Assembly (NCBI GenBank): GCA_012729475.1
Contig: JAAYDB010000025.1
Location: forward strand, 1-32,561
Source: Bacteroidota bacterium
GTDB lineage: Bacteria; Bacteroidota; Bacteroidia; Bacteroidales; VadinHA17
DNA length: 32,561 nt
Direction of reading: 5' to 3'
Below are positions 16,307 to 25,662 of this stretch, in pieces. The position numbers and the translations under genes were made by a program. A model generated the notes under the pieces. It saw only the letters and a program-made list of their open reading frames with translations. It had not been told where the DNA came from and did not search any database. Position 1 is the stretch's first letter; each line of letters opens with the position of its first letter.

Positions 16307-17659
16307 ATGAGCGCGGAAAAATTAGAGAGAAAACTCGGTCTTTTCCCTGCTACAAATATTGTAGTGGCCAATATGATCGGGGCAGGGATATTCACTACTT
16401 CAGGGCTCCTGATGGCTGGCCTCAATGACCCGGTCCTGATGATTGTATTATGGGTTGTAGGAGGTCTGATTGCTTTATGCGGCGCATTGTCATACGGTGA
16501 GCTCGGAGCCAATATGCCGGGAGCAGGAGGCGAATATCTCTTTCTCTCAAAGTTATACCATCCTCTTTTCGGATTCCTCAGCGGCTGGGTTTCTTTTATG
16601 GTTGGCTTCTCAGCCCCTATTGCTGCTTCAGCGCTCGGTTTCAGCGAATATTTTCTCAGAGCTGTCCCCGGATTGTCTGTATGGCTGGATAATGCAGGAA
16701 TAATGGGTCCTGTGTGGACAAATAAATTATTGGCTATATCCGTGATCCTGATATTTACCTTTATCCATTACCGCGGGATAAAATATGGTGCAAAGATCCA
16801 GAATATTCTCACTCTGCTGAAAGTCATTCTTGTAGTGGTTCTTCTTGCTGCAGGCTTTTCATCAGGAAAAGGTGATTTCAGTAATTTCAGTGAGGGCGGA
16901 AAAGTGGCACCGGGTCTTGCCGGATTTAAGACCATAGGTCTATCTCTTATGTGGATAATGTTTGCATATAGTGGATGGAATGCTTCTACATATATTGGCG
17001 CTGAGATAAAGAATCCCGCAAAAACACTGCCGCGTTCTCTCATTTATGGAACAGCCATTGTTCTTCTTCTGTACCTGGGAATCAATATCCTCTATGTCTA
17101 CAGTATTAATCCCACAGATATGAAGGATGTAATATCTGTGGGAGGGCTGGCCATGGGCAATCTTTTTGGCAAGCCGGCTGAAATATTATTCTCCCTCCTA
17201 ATCGCTTTTGCTCTCTTCTCTTCACTGAGTGCATTCATCATCATAGGCCCGAGAGTCTATTATTCCATGGCGAAGGATGGCCTCTTCTTCAAAGCGGCTG
17301 GCCGGATACATGAGAAATTCAAAGTCCCATCAAATTCCATTCTCCTGCAATGCCTTATTGCTGTTATTCTGGCTCTGTCAGGGACTTTCGAACAAGTCCT
17401 CACCTATATGGGATTCGCTCTTGGTATATTCCCCATCATGACAGTAATAGGTATCTGGCGATTACGAAAGAGCAATCCGGGCAGTATACGGATGAAAGGT
17501 TTTCCTATAACCCAGATCATTTATATCATTATGGGTGTCCTGATCCTTGTTCTGTCGTTTATGGAAAAGCCGATGGAATCATCAATAGCACTGCTTACAG
17601 TTGTCATTGGCATACCTGCATATTACATCTTCAAACACACAAACGGCACTAAAACGTGA
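16307..17659 (+). CDS. APC-family amino acid permease
   Basis: A 450-residue inner-membrane transporter of the amino acid-polyamine-organocation superfamily, close to the usual length, with about 12 hydrophobic helices. The unwound first helix motif is NMIGAGIF (near 21-28), and helix 6 carries FAYSGWNASTYIGAEIKNP, the segment that contacts substrate and typically ends in E-x-K/R-N-P. It is related to basic or neutral amino acid transporters such as YfnA, but specificity is not readable. It follows the exported methyltransferase by 9 bases; that could mean uptake of the enzyme's substrate or a related compound (inference). It is convergent with tcdA, with only 18 bases between them. Confidence 0.92.
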   Translation: MSAEKLERKLGLFPATNIVVANMIGAGIFTTSGLLMAGLNDPVLMIVLWVVGGLIALCGALSYGELGANMPGAGGEYLFLSKLYHPLFGFLSGWVSFMVGFSAPIAASALGFSEYFLRAVPGLSVWLDNAGIMGPVWTNKLLAISVILIFTFIHYRGIKYGAKIQNILTLLKVILVVVLLAAGFSSGKGDFSNFSEGGKVAPGLAGFKTIGLSLMWIMFAYSGWNASTYIGAEIKNPAKTLPRSLIYGTAIVLLLYLGINILYVYSINPTDMKDVISVGGLAMGNLFGKPAEILFSLLIAFALFSSLSAFIIIGPRVYYSMAKDGLFFKAAGRIHEKFKVPSNSILLQCLIAVILALSGTFEQVLTYMGFALGIFPIMTVIGIWRLRKSNPGSIRMKGFPITQIIYIIMGVLILVLSFMEKPMESSIALLTVVIGIPAYYIFKHTNGTKT

Positions 17660-17677
17660 TAACCAGTAAGACTGCTA

Positions 17678-18424
17678 TTATTTAGATTTTGTAATCTTAG
17701 TATCATCTCCGGTACTCAGATGACGGATGACTACAGAAGCACAAGCCAGTCCGAAAGCTGCCGGCATATAAGAAATGGTTCCCACAACAGATGCCTTGTT
17801 CTGTTCTCCGGTGACAGCGAGCACCCTGGTTTTATCGTATGCCTCGGGAGACCATACTGCTGTCACTCCTTCTCTTATACCAAGCCTGTGTAATCTCTTA
17901 CGCAACATACGGGCCAGAGTACAGCCACTGGTTTCTGAAATATCAGAAATACTGATCTGTAAAGGATCAAATTTGCCTCCTGAACCCATTGAACTTACGA
18001 CAGGATATTTCCGCATCAGGGAATGCCAGATAAGAAATACTTTGGGAGACAATGTGTCTATGGCATCTATTACATAATCATATCCTTTGTCAAGAACAGC
18101 AATCATGCTGTCGTCTTTTATATACTCATTTATTACCTCAAGATCCAGCCCGGGATTTATGTCCAGAAGTCTTGAAGCCATTACTTCAGTTTTGTATAAT
18201 CCCTCTGTGCTCCTCAGAGCAAGAAGCTGTCTGTTCCTGTTGGACGATTGTATCCTGTCACCATCAACGATCGTCATTGAACCAATTCCTGCGCGGCATA
18301 TCATCTCGGCAGCATAAGCTCCCACTCCTCCCAGTCCGACAAGAAGGATCCGGGCAGATGAAAGGTTCAACATACCTTGTCTTCCCAGAAGCATTTCAGT
18401 CCTGTCAAGCCAGTCAGACACCAT
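17678..18424 (-). CDS. tcdA: tRNA threonylcarbamoyladenosine dehydratase
   Basis: A 248-residue E1-like (ThiF/MoeB superfamily) enzyme of the TcdA/YgdL type. It adenylates and cyclises t6A37 of ANN-decoding tRNAs to ct6A. LLGRQGMLNLSSARILLVGLGGVGAYAAE (about 12-40, given here in two parts: RQGMLNL and VGLGGVG) is the dinucleotide-binding start; DGDRIQSSNRNRQLLA holds the ATP-contact Asp and Arg residues. The conserved TSGCTLARMLRKRL region follows the catalytic-cysteine area. The first 11 bases overlap the end of the tatD gene upstream. It is the last gene of a gltX-tatD-tcdA operon, so two of the three genes act on tRNA. Confidence 0.92.
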   Translation of the reverse strand: MVSDWLDRTEMLLGRQGMLNLSSARILLVGLGGVGAYAAEMICRAGIGSMTIVDGDRIQSSNRNRQLLALRSTEGLYKTEVMASRLLDINPGLDLEVINEYIKDDSMIAVLDKGYDYVIDAIDTLSPKVFLIWHSLMRKYPVVSSMGSGGKFDPLQISISDISETSGCTLARMLRKRLHRLGIREGVTAVWSPEAYDKTRVLAVTGEQNKASVVGTISYMPAAFGLACASVVIRHLSTGDDTKITKSK

Positions 18425-19112
18425 TTACATCCTTGTTTATACCAAAAAAGACAAAAAAATTATTCAGGAGTTGTTTTTTCAGTTCACCGGTATTCATACC
18501 AAGGTCTCCTGCCACTTTGGTGTAAATATCTTTAATATCTGTTCCCGTTCCATCTGTTTCCAGGAATATTTTTTCCACCGGAAGGTTTTGTATCAGTTGG
18601 GTTGATTCAGGTCTTATGCTAAAGCCGGACCATAAGGACAGATAAAAACCTTTTGAAATAAGCTGTAAAGCCAGATCCTTTTTACCATGGAATCCATGTA
18701 TCAGCCATGCCATTTTTGGTTTCATCCTTTTATACACTCCTGTCAGTTCATCCCATGCTTTTACACAATGAATTATCAGAGGTTTCTCCTTTTCCTCCGC
18801 AATATATACCTGCTCCTCAAATACTTTTCTTTGCAGATCAGGTGGAGGTCCTTTTATTTTATCAAAACCGGCTTCACCTATGGCAGCTATCAGGGGATTG
18901 GCTGACATCCTGATAACATTTATTATCTGTTCATTATGATTATCTTTTGTAAGGTACCACGGGTGAATTCCATAAGTATAGCTCAGTCCGGCTACATCCT
19001 GTGGTTCTTTTTTCTCATGGGCCATAAGTGTCACGACAGAAAAAACACCGGAAAGAGGATAGGCTCCGTGAGTATGAATATCTATATAATCATTTTCCTC
19101 CGGAAGGTTCAT
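18414..19112 (-). CDS. TatD-family metal-dependent hydrolase
   Basis: A 232-residue amidohydrolase-fold nuclease, a little shorter than the usual 260. All family metal ligands are visible in order: IDIHTH (11-16), the Glu in GEAGFDK, His in LIIHCVKAWDE, His in WLIHGFHGK, and Asp in FLETDGTGTDI. TatD proteins are 3'-5' DNA exonucleases or related phosphoesterases. The ATG at 19110-19112 overlaps the gltX stop in an ATGA arrangement, which fixes the start; the longer open frame upstream lies inside gltX. The 3' end overlaps tcdA by 11 bases. The short length suggests a compact Bacteroidota subgroup. Confidence 0.9.
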   Translation of the reverse strand: MNLPEENDYIDIHTHGAYPLSGVFSVVTLMAHEKKEPQDVAGLSYTYGIHPWYLTKDNHNEQIINVIRMSANPLIAAIGEAGFDKIKGPPPDLQRKVFEEQVYIAEEKEKPLIIHCVKAWDELTGVYKRMKPKMAWLIHGFHGKKDLALQLISKGFYLSLWSGFSIRPESTQLIQNLPVEKIFLETDGTGTDIKDIYTKVAGDLGMNTGELKKQLLNNFFVFFGINKDVNGV

Positions 19113-20626
19113 CGTGAATGATTTCCGATTACAGTCAATCCCCTGTCTATCCTGTTTAATGTTTCCTCCTTCCCCAGCCAGGAGATAATATTGAAAATAT
19201 GCGGACCGCGTGATGCGCCGACAAGAACGAGTCTCAATGCATTCATAATAGTGCCGGTATGGTATCCATTTTGTGTTATCCACATCTTCACGGCCTGTTC
19301 AGTAGCAGCCGGAGTAAAATCTGACAGTTCATCCAGCACCTCTTTCAATCCCTTCAGGTGTTCAGGAGTCTCCGGTTTCCATCTCTTTGTTATTACCTCA
19401 CTGTCGTAAGCTTTGGGTGCAATAAAAAAGAAATCTGTTTCATCCCATATATCTTTTACAAAACTGACCCTTTCTTTCACCAGATCAACAAGCGTCTCCA
19501 GTTGAATAATGTCGTGATGAAAACCTTTAGCCCGAAGTATTTCCCTGAATTCTATTGCCAGTTGTTTATTGCTTTTCTGTTGAAGATAATGATGATTGAA
19601 CCACCGGGCTTTTTCCGGATCAAAACGGGAACCAGCTTTATGCACTCTGTCAAGTGAAAAAACATTTATCAGTTCATCCATACTGAATATCTCCTTTTCT
19701 GTTCCCGGGTTCCAGCCCAGAAGAGAAAGCATATTCACAAAAGCTTCAGGGTAATAACCTTCTTCCCTGTACCCTCTGGCTGTTTCACCATAAGGCCAGT
19801 ACAATGGAAACACAGGAAATCCCATCTTATCGCCGTCTCTCTTGCTTAATTTCCCTTTTCCGTCGGGTTTGAGGAGAAGGGGAAGATGGGCAAAAAGAGG
19901 TTTTTCCCAGGCAAATGATCTGTATAATAAAAAATGAAGCGGAAGGGAGGGTAACCATTCCTCGCCACGTATGATATGGGTGATCTTCATCAGATAGTCA
20001 TCAACAACATTGGCAAGATGATATGTAGGCATACCATCAGACTTGAAAAGCACTTTATCGTCAAGTGTGTCAGTATTAACGACAATATGTCCACGGATAA
20101 GGTCATCAAGATTCACATCCTCATTAACAGGCATCTTATATCGTATCACATAGGGCTTATCCTCTCTGATAAATCTTTTCCACTCAGGTTCTGGTAAGGA
20201 CAATGAGTTTTTCAGTTTATCCCTTACAGAGGAATTATAGGTAAAAGTCTGGCCTTTCTTTTCAGCAGAATAGCGTAATAATTCGAGCTCTTCGGGTGCA
20301 TCAAATGCGTAGTAGGCATCTCCCTTTTCAACAAGTTTTTCGGCATACTGCCTGTATAGATCTTTCCTTTCACTCTGACGGTATGGGCCATAGGGGCCCC
20401 CTTCAAGGACGCCTTCGTCTGGTTTTATACCACACCACTTAAGAGACTCTGTTATATATTCTTCTGCTCCGTTCACAAATCTTGACCGATCGGTGTCTTC
20501 TATCCGAAGAATAAATATTCCTTTTTGCTTTTTCGCAAAGAGATAATTGTAAAGAGCAGTCCTGACCCCACCAATATGTAAGGGACCTGTCGGACTCGGA
20601 GCAAAACGAACCCTCACTTGTTGCAT
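19109..20626 (-). CDS. gltX: Glutamyl-tRNA synthetase
   Basis: A 505-residue class I synthetase that charges tRNA-Glu. The HIGH motif is in APSPTGPLHIGGVRTAL near the N-terminus (residues 8-24), followed by FILRIEDTDRSR. The KMSKS loop is KLSKRDGDKMGF in the middle of the protein, and the C-terminal helical domain binds the anticodon. The catalytic N-terminal half and the R-x-E-D-T-D segment mark it as glutamate-type rather than glutamine-type; glnS is a separate gene in this window. It is the first gene of the gltX-tatD-tcdA operon and overlaps tatD by 4 bases. A TATATTTG element lies 23 bases before the ATG. Confidence 0.96.
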   Translation of the reverse strand: MQQVRVRFAPSPTGPLHIGGVRTALYNYLFAKKQKGIFILRIEDTDRSRFVNGAEEYITESLKWCGIKPDEGVLEGGPYGPYRQSERKDLYRQYAEKLVEKGDAYYAFDAPEELELLRYSAEKKGQTFTYNSSVRDKLKNSLSLPEPEWKRFIREDKPYVIRYKMPVNEDVNLDDLIRGHIVVNTDTLDDKVLFKSDGMPTYHLANVVDDYLMKITHIIRGEEWLPSLPLHFLLYRSFAWEKPLFAHLPLLLKPDGKGKLSKRDGDKMGFPVFPLYWPYGETARGYREEGYYPEAFVNMLSLLGWNPGTEKEIFSMDELINVFSLDRVHKAGSRFDPEKARWFNHHYLQQKSNKQLAIEFREILRAKGFHHDIIQLETLVDLVKERVSFVKDIWDETDFFFIAPKAYDSEVITKRWKPETPEHLKGLKEVLDELSDFTPAATEQAVKMWITQNGYHTGTIMNALRLVLVGASRGPHIFNIISWLGKEETLNRIDRGLTVIGNHSR

Positions 20627-20649
20627 AACATGCCTTTTAGATTAATATA

Positions 20650-20657
20650 CAAATATA
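20650..20657 (-). promoter_or_regulatory. -7 promoter element (TATATTTG) of the gltX operon
   Basis: Exact TAnnTTTG on the reverse strand, 23 bases before the gltX ATG. No well-spaced -33 box is visible. Confidence 0.5.
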
Positions 20658-20775
20658 GGCAAACCCTCTTATAAATAACAGCCGGGAAAATATCAGTTTT
20701 GTAATAATGAATTTCAGAACATTTGTAATACCTTTATATATGTAACTATCCATTTTATGTATACCGTTGAGAAAG

Positions 20776-21804
20776 ATGAAAGCTCTTGTAAAAGCACGTC
20801 CGGAGAGAGGCTTGTGGATGCAGGAAGTACCCGTTCCCGAACCCGGATTGAATGATGTTATAATAAAAATAAGGAAATCTTCTATCTGCGGTACTGATCT
20901 TCATATATACAAATGGGATGAATGGTCGCAGAGAACAATTAAAACACCCATGGTTATTGGTCATGAGTATATGGGAATCATTGAAGAGATGGGACCGGGA
21001 GTCACTAATCTGAAGTTGGGAGAAAGGGTTACCGGAGAGGGACATCTGGCCTGTGGTCATTGCAGGAACTGCCGCCGGGGCAAAGAACATGTCTGTGAAA
21101 ACAGTATAGGCATAGGGGTTCATGTTGACGGATCATTTGCAGAATACCTAAGGATACCTGCCACCAATGTAGTTCCGCTTGACAACAGGATCCCGGACGA
21201 CTGGGCAGCTATTATGGATCCCTTCGGAAATGCCACTCACACTGCTCTTTCTTTCCCCCTGCTGGGAGAAGACGTTCTTATAACCGGGGCAGGACTTATC
21301 GGAGGGATAGCTGTTGCTATTGCACGATTCTCCGGGGCAAGATTTATTGTTGCCAGTGATCTGTCAGACTACCGTCTTGATATAGCAAAAAAGATGGGGG
21401 CAACACTTGTGGTAAATCCTTCAAAAGGTGAAAAAATATCTGATGCAGTAAAGAGTCTGGGTATGAGAGGCTTTGACATTGGAATGGAGATGTCTGGTTC
21501 CCCGGCGGCTTTTGTTGAAATGATTAAGAATATGTATAACGGATCAAGTATCTCGCTTCTGGGAATACTCCCTTCGGATTTTGAAGTTCCATGGAGTGAA
21601 ATAATTTTCAAAGCCATATCTTTAAAAGGGATATACGGAAGAGAGATGTGGGAGACATGGTATAAGATGGAACAGATGATAATAGGAGGTATTAACCTTG
21701 ATCCGGTAATAACCCATCATTTCCACATAGATGATTTTCAGAAGGGTTTTGATGTTATGGAAGAAGGAAAATGTGGAAAGGTTATCCTTAACTGGGATCA
21801 GTAG
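20776..21804 (+). CDS. tdh: L-threonine 3-dehydrogenase
   Basis: A 342-residue zinc-dependent medium-chain dehydrogenase that oxidises L-threonine to 2-amino-3-ketobutyrate with NAD. The catalytic zinc is held by C and H in CGTDLHIYKWDEW and by GHEYMGI, and the structural zinc by the four cysteines of CGHCRNCRRGKEHVC. The Tdh-type segment GTDLHIYKWDEWSQ is characteristic. The nucleotide loop is ITGAGLIGGIAVAIAR. A TTG nine bases upstream is in frame, but the ATG at 20776 follows a GAGAAAG sequence and gives the family N-terminus MKALVKA. kbl follows after 10 bases, completing threonine breakdown to glycine and acetyl-CoA. Confidence 0.96.
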   Translation: MKALVKARPERGLWMQEVPVPEPGLNDVIIKIRKSSICGTDLHIYKWDEWSQRTIKTPMVIGHEYMGIIEEMGPGVTNLKLGERVTGEGHLACGHCRNCRRGKEHVCENSIGIGVHVDGSFAEYLRIPATNVVPLDNRIPDDWAAIMDPFGNATHTALSFPLLGEDVLITGAGLIGGIAVAIARFSGARFIVASDLSDYRLDIAKKMGATLVVNPSKGEKISDAVKSLGMRGFDIGMEMSGSPAAFVEMIKNMYNGSSISLLGILPSDFEVPWSEIIFKAISLKGIYGREMWETWYKMEQMIIGGINLDPVITHHFHIDDFQKGFDVMEEGKCGKVILNWDQ

Positions 21805-21814
21805 AAAAAAGATT

Positions 21815-23005
21815 ATGTATAAAAACTATCAAAAACATCTTACCGGTATTATTGATGAGATAAAAGAAAAGGGGCTGTACAAAAATGAGCGCATAATTGT
21901 TTCGCCACAGGGCCCTGAGATAATACTTGATACAGGACAGAAAGTTCTGAATTTCTGTGCAAATAACTATCTGGGTTTATCCAATAATCCTGATCTCATC
22001 GAGGCAGCCAAATCAGCTCTTGACGATCATGGTTACGGTATGTCGTCAGTAAGATTTATCTGTGGAACGACCGATCTTCATAAAGAGCTTGAAAATAAGA
22101 TTGCCCGTTTTTTCAATACTGATGATACTATTCTCTATGCAGCTTGTTTTGATGCCAACGGGGGTGTCTTTGAGCCTCTACTGACTGATGAAGATGCTGT
22201 CATCTCTGATTCGCTCAACCATGCTTCCATTATTGACGGTGTACGTCTATGCAAGGCCAGGAGATACAGGTATTCCAATGCTGATATGGATGATCTGGAG
22301 AAACAGCTCAAACAGGCAAAAGCTCAACGATTCAGGCTTATCGTCACAGACGGCGTTTTCTCAATGGATGGCAATGTAGCTCCCCTGGATAAAATTATTG
22401 ATCTGGCTAATCGCTATGATTCGATGGTTATGGTTGATGAATCACATTCTGCCGGTGTGGTTGGAGAGACAGGAAGAGGGGTAACAGAATTGTATAATGT
22501 AATGGGGCAGGCTGAGATTATCACCGGCACCCTGGGCAAAGCCTTCGGTGGTGCCATAGGAGGTTTTACAACAGGAAAAAGAGAGATTATCGAACTGCTT
22601 CGTCAGAGATCCAGACCTTATCTTTTTTCCAATTCCATACCTCCTCTCGTAGCTGCTGCCGGTATAAGGATGATAGACATGATGACTGAGACCAATGAAC
22701 TGCAGGACAAACTCCACAGCAACTCTGAGTATTTCATTAGCCGGATGACCAATGCAGGTTTCGATATTAAACCAACAAAATCGGCAATATGTGCAGTGAT
22801 GTTGTATGATGCCGTACTATCACAGGAATTTGCAGCCCTGCTGCTTGATGAAGGTATTTATGTCACAGGTTTTTATTATCCGGTAGTACCGCAGGGAGAA
22901 GCCAGGATACGTGTTCAGCTCTCAGCAGCACATGAGAGAGAACATCTTGATAAAGCCATAGATGCATTTACCAAAACCGGAAGGAAACTTAAAGTAATAA
23001 GCTGA
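21815..23005 (+). CDS. kbl: Glycine C-acetyltransferase (2-amino-3-ketobutyrate CoA ligase)
   Basis: A 396-residue PLP enzyme of the alpha-oxoamine synthase family, of the usual length. It splits 2-amino-3-ketobutyrate with CoA into glycine and acetyl-CoA. The PLP lysine is K242 in TGTLGKAFGGAIGG; MVDESHSAGVVGETGRG holds the Asp and His that contact PLP, and LNFCANNYLGLSNNP is the family start. The ATG at 21815, 10 bases after tdh, is the right start; a longer in-frame extension would run back inside tdh. With tdh it forms the standard two-gene threonine degradation operon. nrdJ is convergent, 20 bases away. Confidence 0.96.
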   Translation: MYKNYQKHLTGIIDEIKEKGLYKNERIIVSPQGPEIILDTGQKVLNFCANNYLGLSNNPDLIEAAKSALDDHGYGMSSVRFICGTTDLHKELENKIARFFNTDDTILYAACFDANGGVFEPLLTDEDAVISDSLNHASIIDGVRLCKARRYRYSNADMDDLEKQLKQAKAQRFRLIVTDGVFSMDGNVAPLDKIIDLANRYDSMVMVDESHSAGVVGETGRGVTELYNVMGQAEIITGTLGKAFGGAIGGFTTGKREIIELLRQRSRPYLFSNSIPPLVAAAGIRMIDMMTETNELQDKLHSNSEYFISRMTNAGFDIKPTKSAICAVMLYDAVLSQEFAALLLDEGIYVTGFYYPVVPQGEARIRVQLSAAHEREHLDKAIDAFTKTGRKLKVIS

Positions 23006-23025
23006 CGATCATGCTCTTCCCGGGA

Positions 23026-25662
23026 TCACCCCCCGCATTTGGAAGCGCCGCAATCCTTGCATATAAGACAACCCTCTTCATATACCAGGTTATGTGATCC
23101 GCATTCACTGCATGTTCCCTTAGCCCTGGTACCGTTTGGTATGTATTTCTTCAGAGCCCTCTCTACACCGTTCTTCCAGTTATTGATCGACTCACTGTTG
23201 AGTTTCAGTGACTGGACAAGATTAACAACATCGGCAATAGGCATTTCGTATCTGAGGACACCTGATATAAGTTTTGCATAATTCCAGAATTCAGGTTTGA
23301 ACATATGAGAAAGGCCGCCCATGGTTTTCTTATAACCATATTTATCGGTGTACTGAAAATCATAACGGGTAGTACCGTCGTCGTTTTTAACTTTTATGAT
23401 CTGACCTTTTACAATACTTTTGGGGATAGGAAAGATCTCCTCATCAGCCAGTCCTGTGAAAATTTCGTATGGACTGTTATCCTTCAGTCCGACAAAAGCC
23501 ACCCATTTTTCTTCATTTATGTTGAACCTTATCACATCACAATCGAGGATTTTCGGTCTTTTTGGTCTTTCTATCCTGCCTTCGGGTTTACCGGAAACAA
23601 GGACTCCGCTGCGCGATCCGTCGCGATACACTGTCGCCCCTTTGCATCCATGTTTCCAGGCTGTCAGATAAAGTTCTCCCACCATACTTTCCTTCACATC
23701 CGATGGGAGGTTGATGGTTACACTGATAGAATGATCGACCCATTTCTGGATAGCTCCCTGCATTCTTACTTTAGCGACCCAGTCGACATCGTTGGCACTT
23801 GCCTTATAGTATGGTGATTTTATCACCAGTTTTTCTATCTCACTATCGCTTTGCTGCTTAACCTCTTCAGGATCAAATCCGTTAAGTCTCAGCCAGTCAA
23901 CAAATTTATGATGAAATACATTAAACTCTTCCCATGAATCACCTACTTCATCTCTGAAAGTGATGTTTACATTTTTATCGTTGGGATTTACTTTCCTTCT
24001 TCTCTTGTAGAAAACAGAAAAAACAGGTTCTATTCCTGAGCTAGTCTGGGTCATGAGGCTGGTAGTACCTGTCGGGGCTATTGTCAGAAGAGCAATATTT
24101 CTGCGCCCGAATTTCTCCATATTACTGTACATAACGGGGTCTGCTTCCTTCAGTCGCAGAATAAAGGGATTATCTTTTTCTCTTTCGGCATCATAGATAA
24201 GGAAAGAGCCTCTCTCTTTGGCAAGGTATGTTGACGACTTATATGCTTCAACGGCCAGTGTCTTATGAACTTCTACTGAGAAAGTTGTAGCTTCTTCAGT
24301 CCCGTATCTCAGTCCCAGAGCTGCCAGCATATCTCCTTCAGCAGTGATTCCTATACCTGTTCTTCTGCCCTGTTCGGATTTTTTTCTGATATTCCTCCAT
24401 AAATTTCTTTCCACCCTTTTAAGTTCATCTGGTTCCGGATCATCCTCTATCTTGGAAAGAATGGCATCTATCTTTTCCATCTCCAGATCTATGATATCGT
24501 CCATCATCCTTTGCGCCAGGCCTACATGTTCCTTATACAGTTCGAAATCAAATTCTGCCTGTGAGGTAAAAGGATTTTTCACATAGCTATACAGGTTAAT
24601 AGCCAGAAGACGGCAACTATCGTACGGACAAAGAGGTATTTCCCCACAGGGATTTGTGGATACTGTTTCGAAACCAAGATCGGCATAACAATCCGGAACA
24701 CTCTCTTTTATTATAGTATCCCAGAAAAGCACTCCCGGCTCAGCAGATTTCCAGGCATTATGAACAATTTTCTCCCATAATTTTCCTGCATCCACATCGT
24801 TGACAAATTTCGGATTAGCGGAATCAATAGGATATTGTTGTCTGAAAACTGATTTCTTTTCTACTGCTTTCATGAATTCGTCGGTAAGCTTAACCGATAC
24901 ATTTGCTCCGGTTATCTTGCCGCTTTCCATCTTGGCATCGATGAATTTTCCTGAATCAGGATGTTTTATTGAAATAGAAAGCATAAGGGCTCCCCTCCTG
25001 CCATCCTGTGCTACCTCACGTGTTGAATTGGAATATCTTTCCATGAAAGGCACAACTCCTGTTGATGTAAGAGCACTGTTTAAAACAGGGGTCCCTTTCG
25101 GCCTGATATGTGATAAATCATGACCAACACCTCCGCGACGCTTCATCAACTGAACCTGCTCCTGATCAATCTTCATTATACCTCCATAGGAATCGGAAGC
25201 TCCTTCATTACCTATTACAAAACAGTTTGAAAGAGATGCTATCTGATACTCATTGCCTATCCCTGTCATCGGCCCTCCCTGAGGAACAATATACCTGAAA
25301 TCTTTCAACACTTCGTAAATAAGTTCTTCCGACAGGGGATTCCTGTATTTCTTCTCAATCCTGTGTATCTCTTTTGCCAGACGACGGTGCATATCATCAG
25401 GAGTCTTTTCATAAAGATTGCCGTATGAATCTTTCAGAGCGTATTTATTAGCCCACACTCTGGCAGCTAATTCATCTCCTTTGAAGTATCCTATACTCGC
25501 TTCAACTACTTCTTCATGAGAATAAATTTTTCTCTCACTCTCCTGCTCCATTGAATTACTGTTTTCTTGTTTTATACCTTCATTCTCTTTTTCAAAAATC
25601 TGTTTCACCTCCTGAGTGTGATCAGAAGCAATAGCTGGTTCCTGGATAAAAAGATCTTCCAT
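23026..25662 (-). CDS. nrdJ: Adenosylcobalamin-dependent ribonucleotide reductase (class II)
   Basis: An 878-residue single-chain class II enzyme that reduces ribonucleotides to deoxyribonucleotides using adenosylcobalamin. Core motifs are SLSNCFVIG (first redox Cys), RRGGVGHDLSHIRP, STNPCGEIPL (active-site N-x-C-x-E), and IAPTGTTSLM. A C-terminal Cys-rich zinc/redox tail has CSECG, CLICKDCG and a final CGG. The conserved N-terminal region starts at YSHEEVVEASIGYFKGDELA. Ahead of it is a poorly conserved, Glu-rich linker. An upstream in-frame TTG at 25737 would add 25 residues; I chose the first ATG. I see no B12-box sequence upstream, so control by a cobalamin riboswitch is not supported. 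Confidence 0.94.
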   Translation of the reverse strand: MEDLFIQEPAIASDHTQEVKQIFEKENEGIKQENSNSMEQESERKIYSHEEVVEASIGYFKGDELAARVWANKYALKDSYGNLYEKTPDDMHRRLAKEIHRIEKKYRNPLSEELIYEVLKDFRYIVPQGGPMTGIGNEYQIASLSNCFVIGNEGASDSYGGIMKIDQEQVQLMKRRGGVGHDLSHIRPKGTPVLNSALTSTGVVPFMERYSNSTREVAQDGRRGALMLSISIKHPDSGKFIDAKMESGKITGANVSVKLTDEFMKAVEKKSVFRQQYPIDSANPKFVNDVDAGKLWEKIVHNAWKSAEPGVLFWDTIIKESVPDCYADLGFETVSTNPCGEIPLCPYDSCRLLAINLYSYVKNPFTSQAEFDFELYKEHVGLAQRMMDDIIDLEMEKIDAILSKIEDDPEPDELKRVERNLWRNIRKKSEQGRRTGIGITAEGDMLAALGLRYGTEEATTFSVEVHKTLAVEAYKSSTYLAKERGSFLIYDAEREKDNPFILRLKEADPVMYSNMEKFGRRNIALLTIAPTGTTSLMTQTSSGIEPVFSVFYKRRRKVNPNDKNVNITFRDEVGDSWEEFNVFHHKFVDWLRLNGFDPEEVKQQSDSEIEKLVIKSPYYKASANDVDWVAKVRMQGAIQKWVDHSISVTINLPSDVKESMVGELYLTAWKHGCKGATVYRDGSRSGVLVSGKPEGRIERPKRPKILDCDVIRFNINEEKWVAFVGLKDNSPYEIFTGLADEEIFPIPKSIVKGQIIKVKNDDGTTRYDFQYTDKYGYKKTMGGLSHMFKPEFWNYAKLISGVLRYEMPIADVVNLVQSLKLNSESINNWKNGVERALKKYIPNGTRAKGTCSECGSHNLVYEEGCLICKDCGASKCGG

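Noticed and set aside
18052-18525. 157-codon open frame on the plus strand across tcdA and tatD
   Set aside because: Antisense to two well-supported genes; Cys/Ser/Leu-rich composition typical of a shadow frame.
23305-23817. 170-codon open frame on the plus strand inside nrdJ
   Set aside because: Antisense to conserved nrdJ sequence; no recognisable motif.
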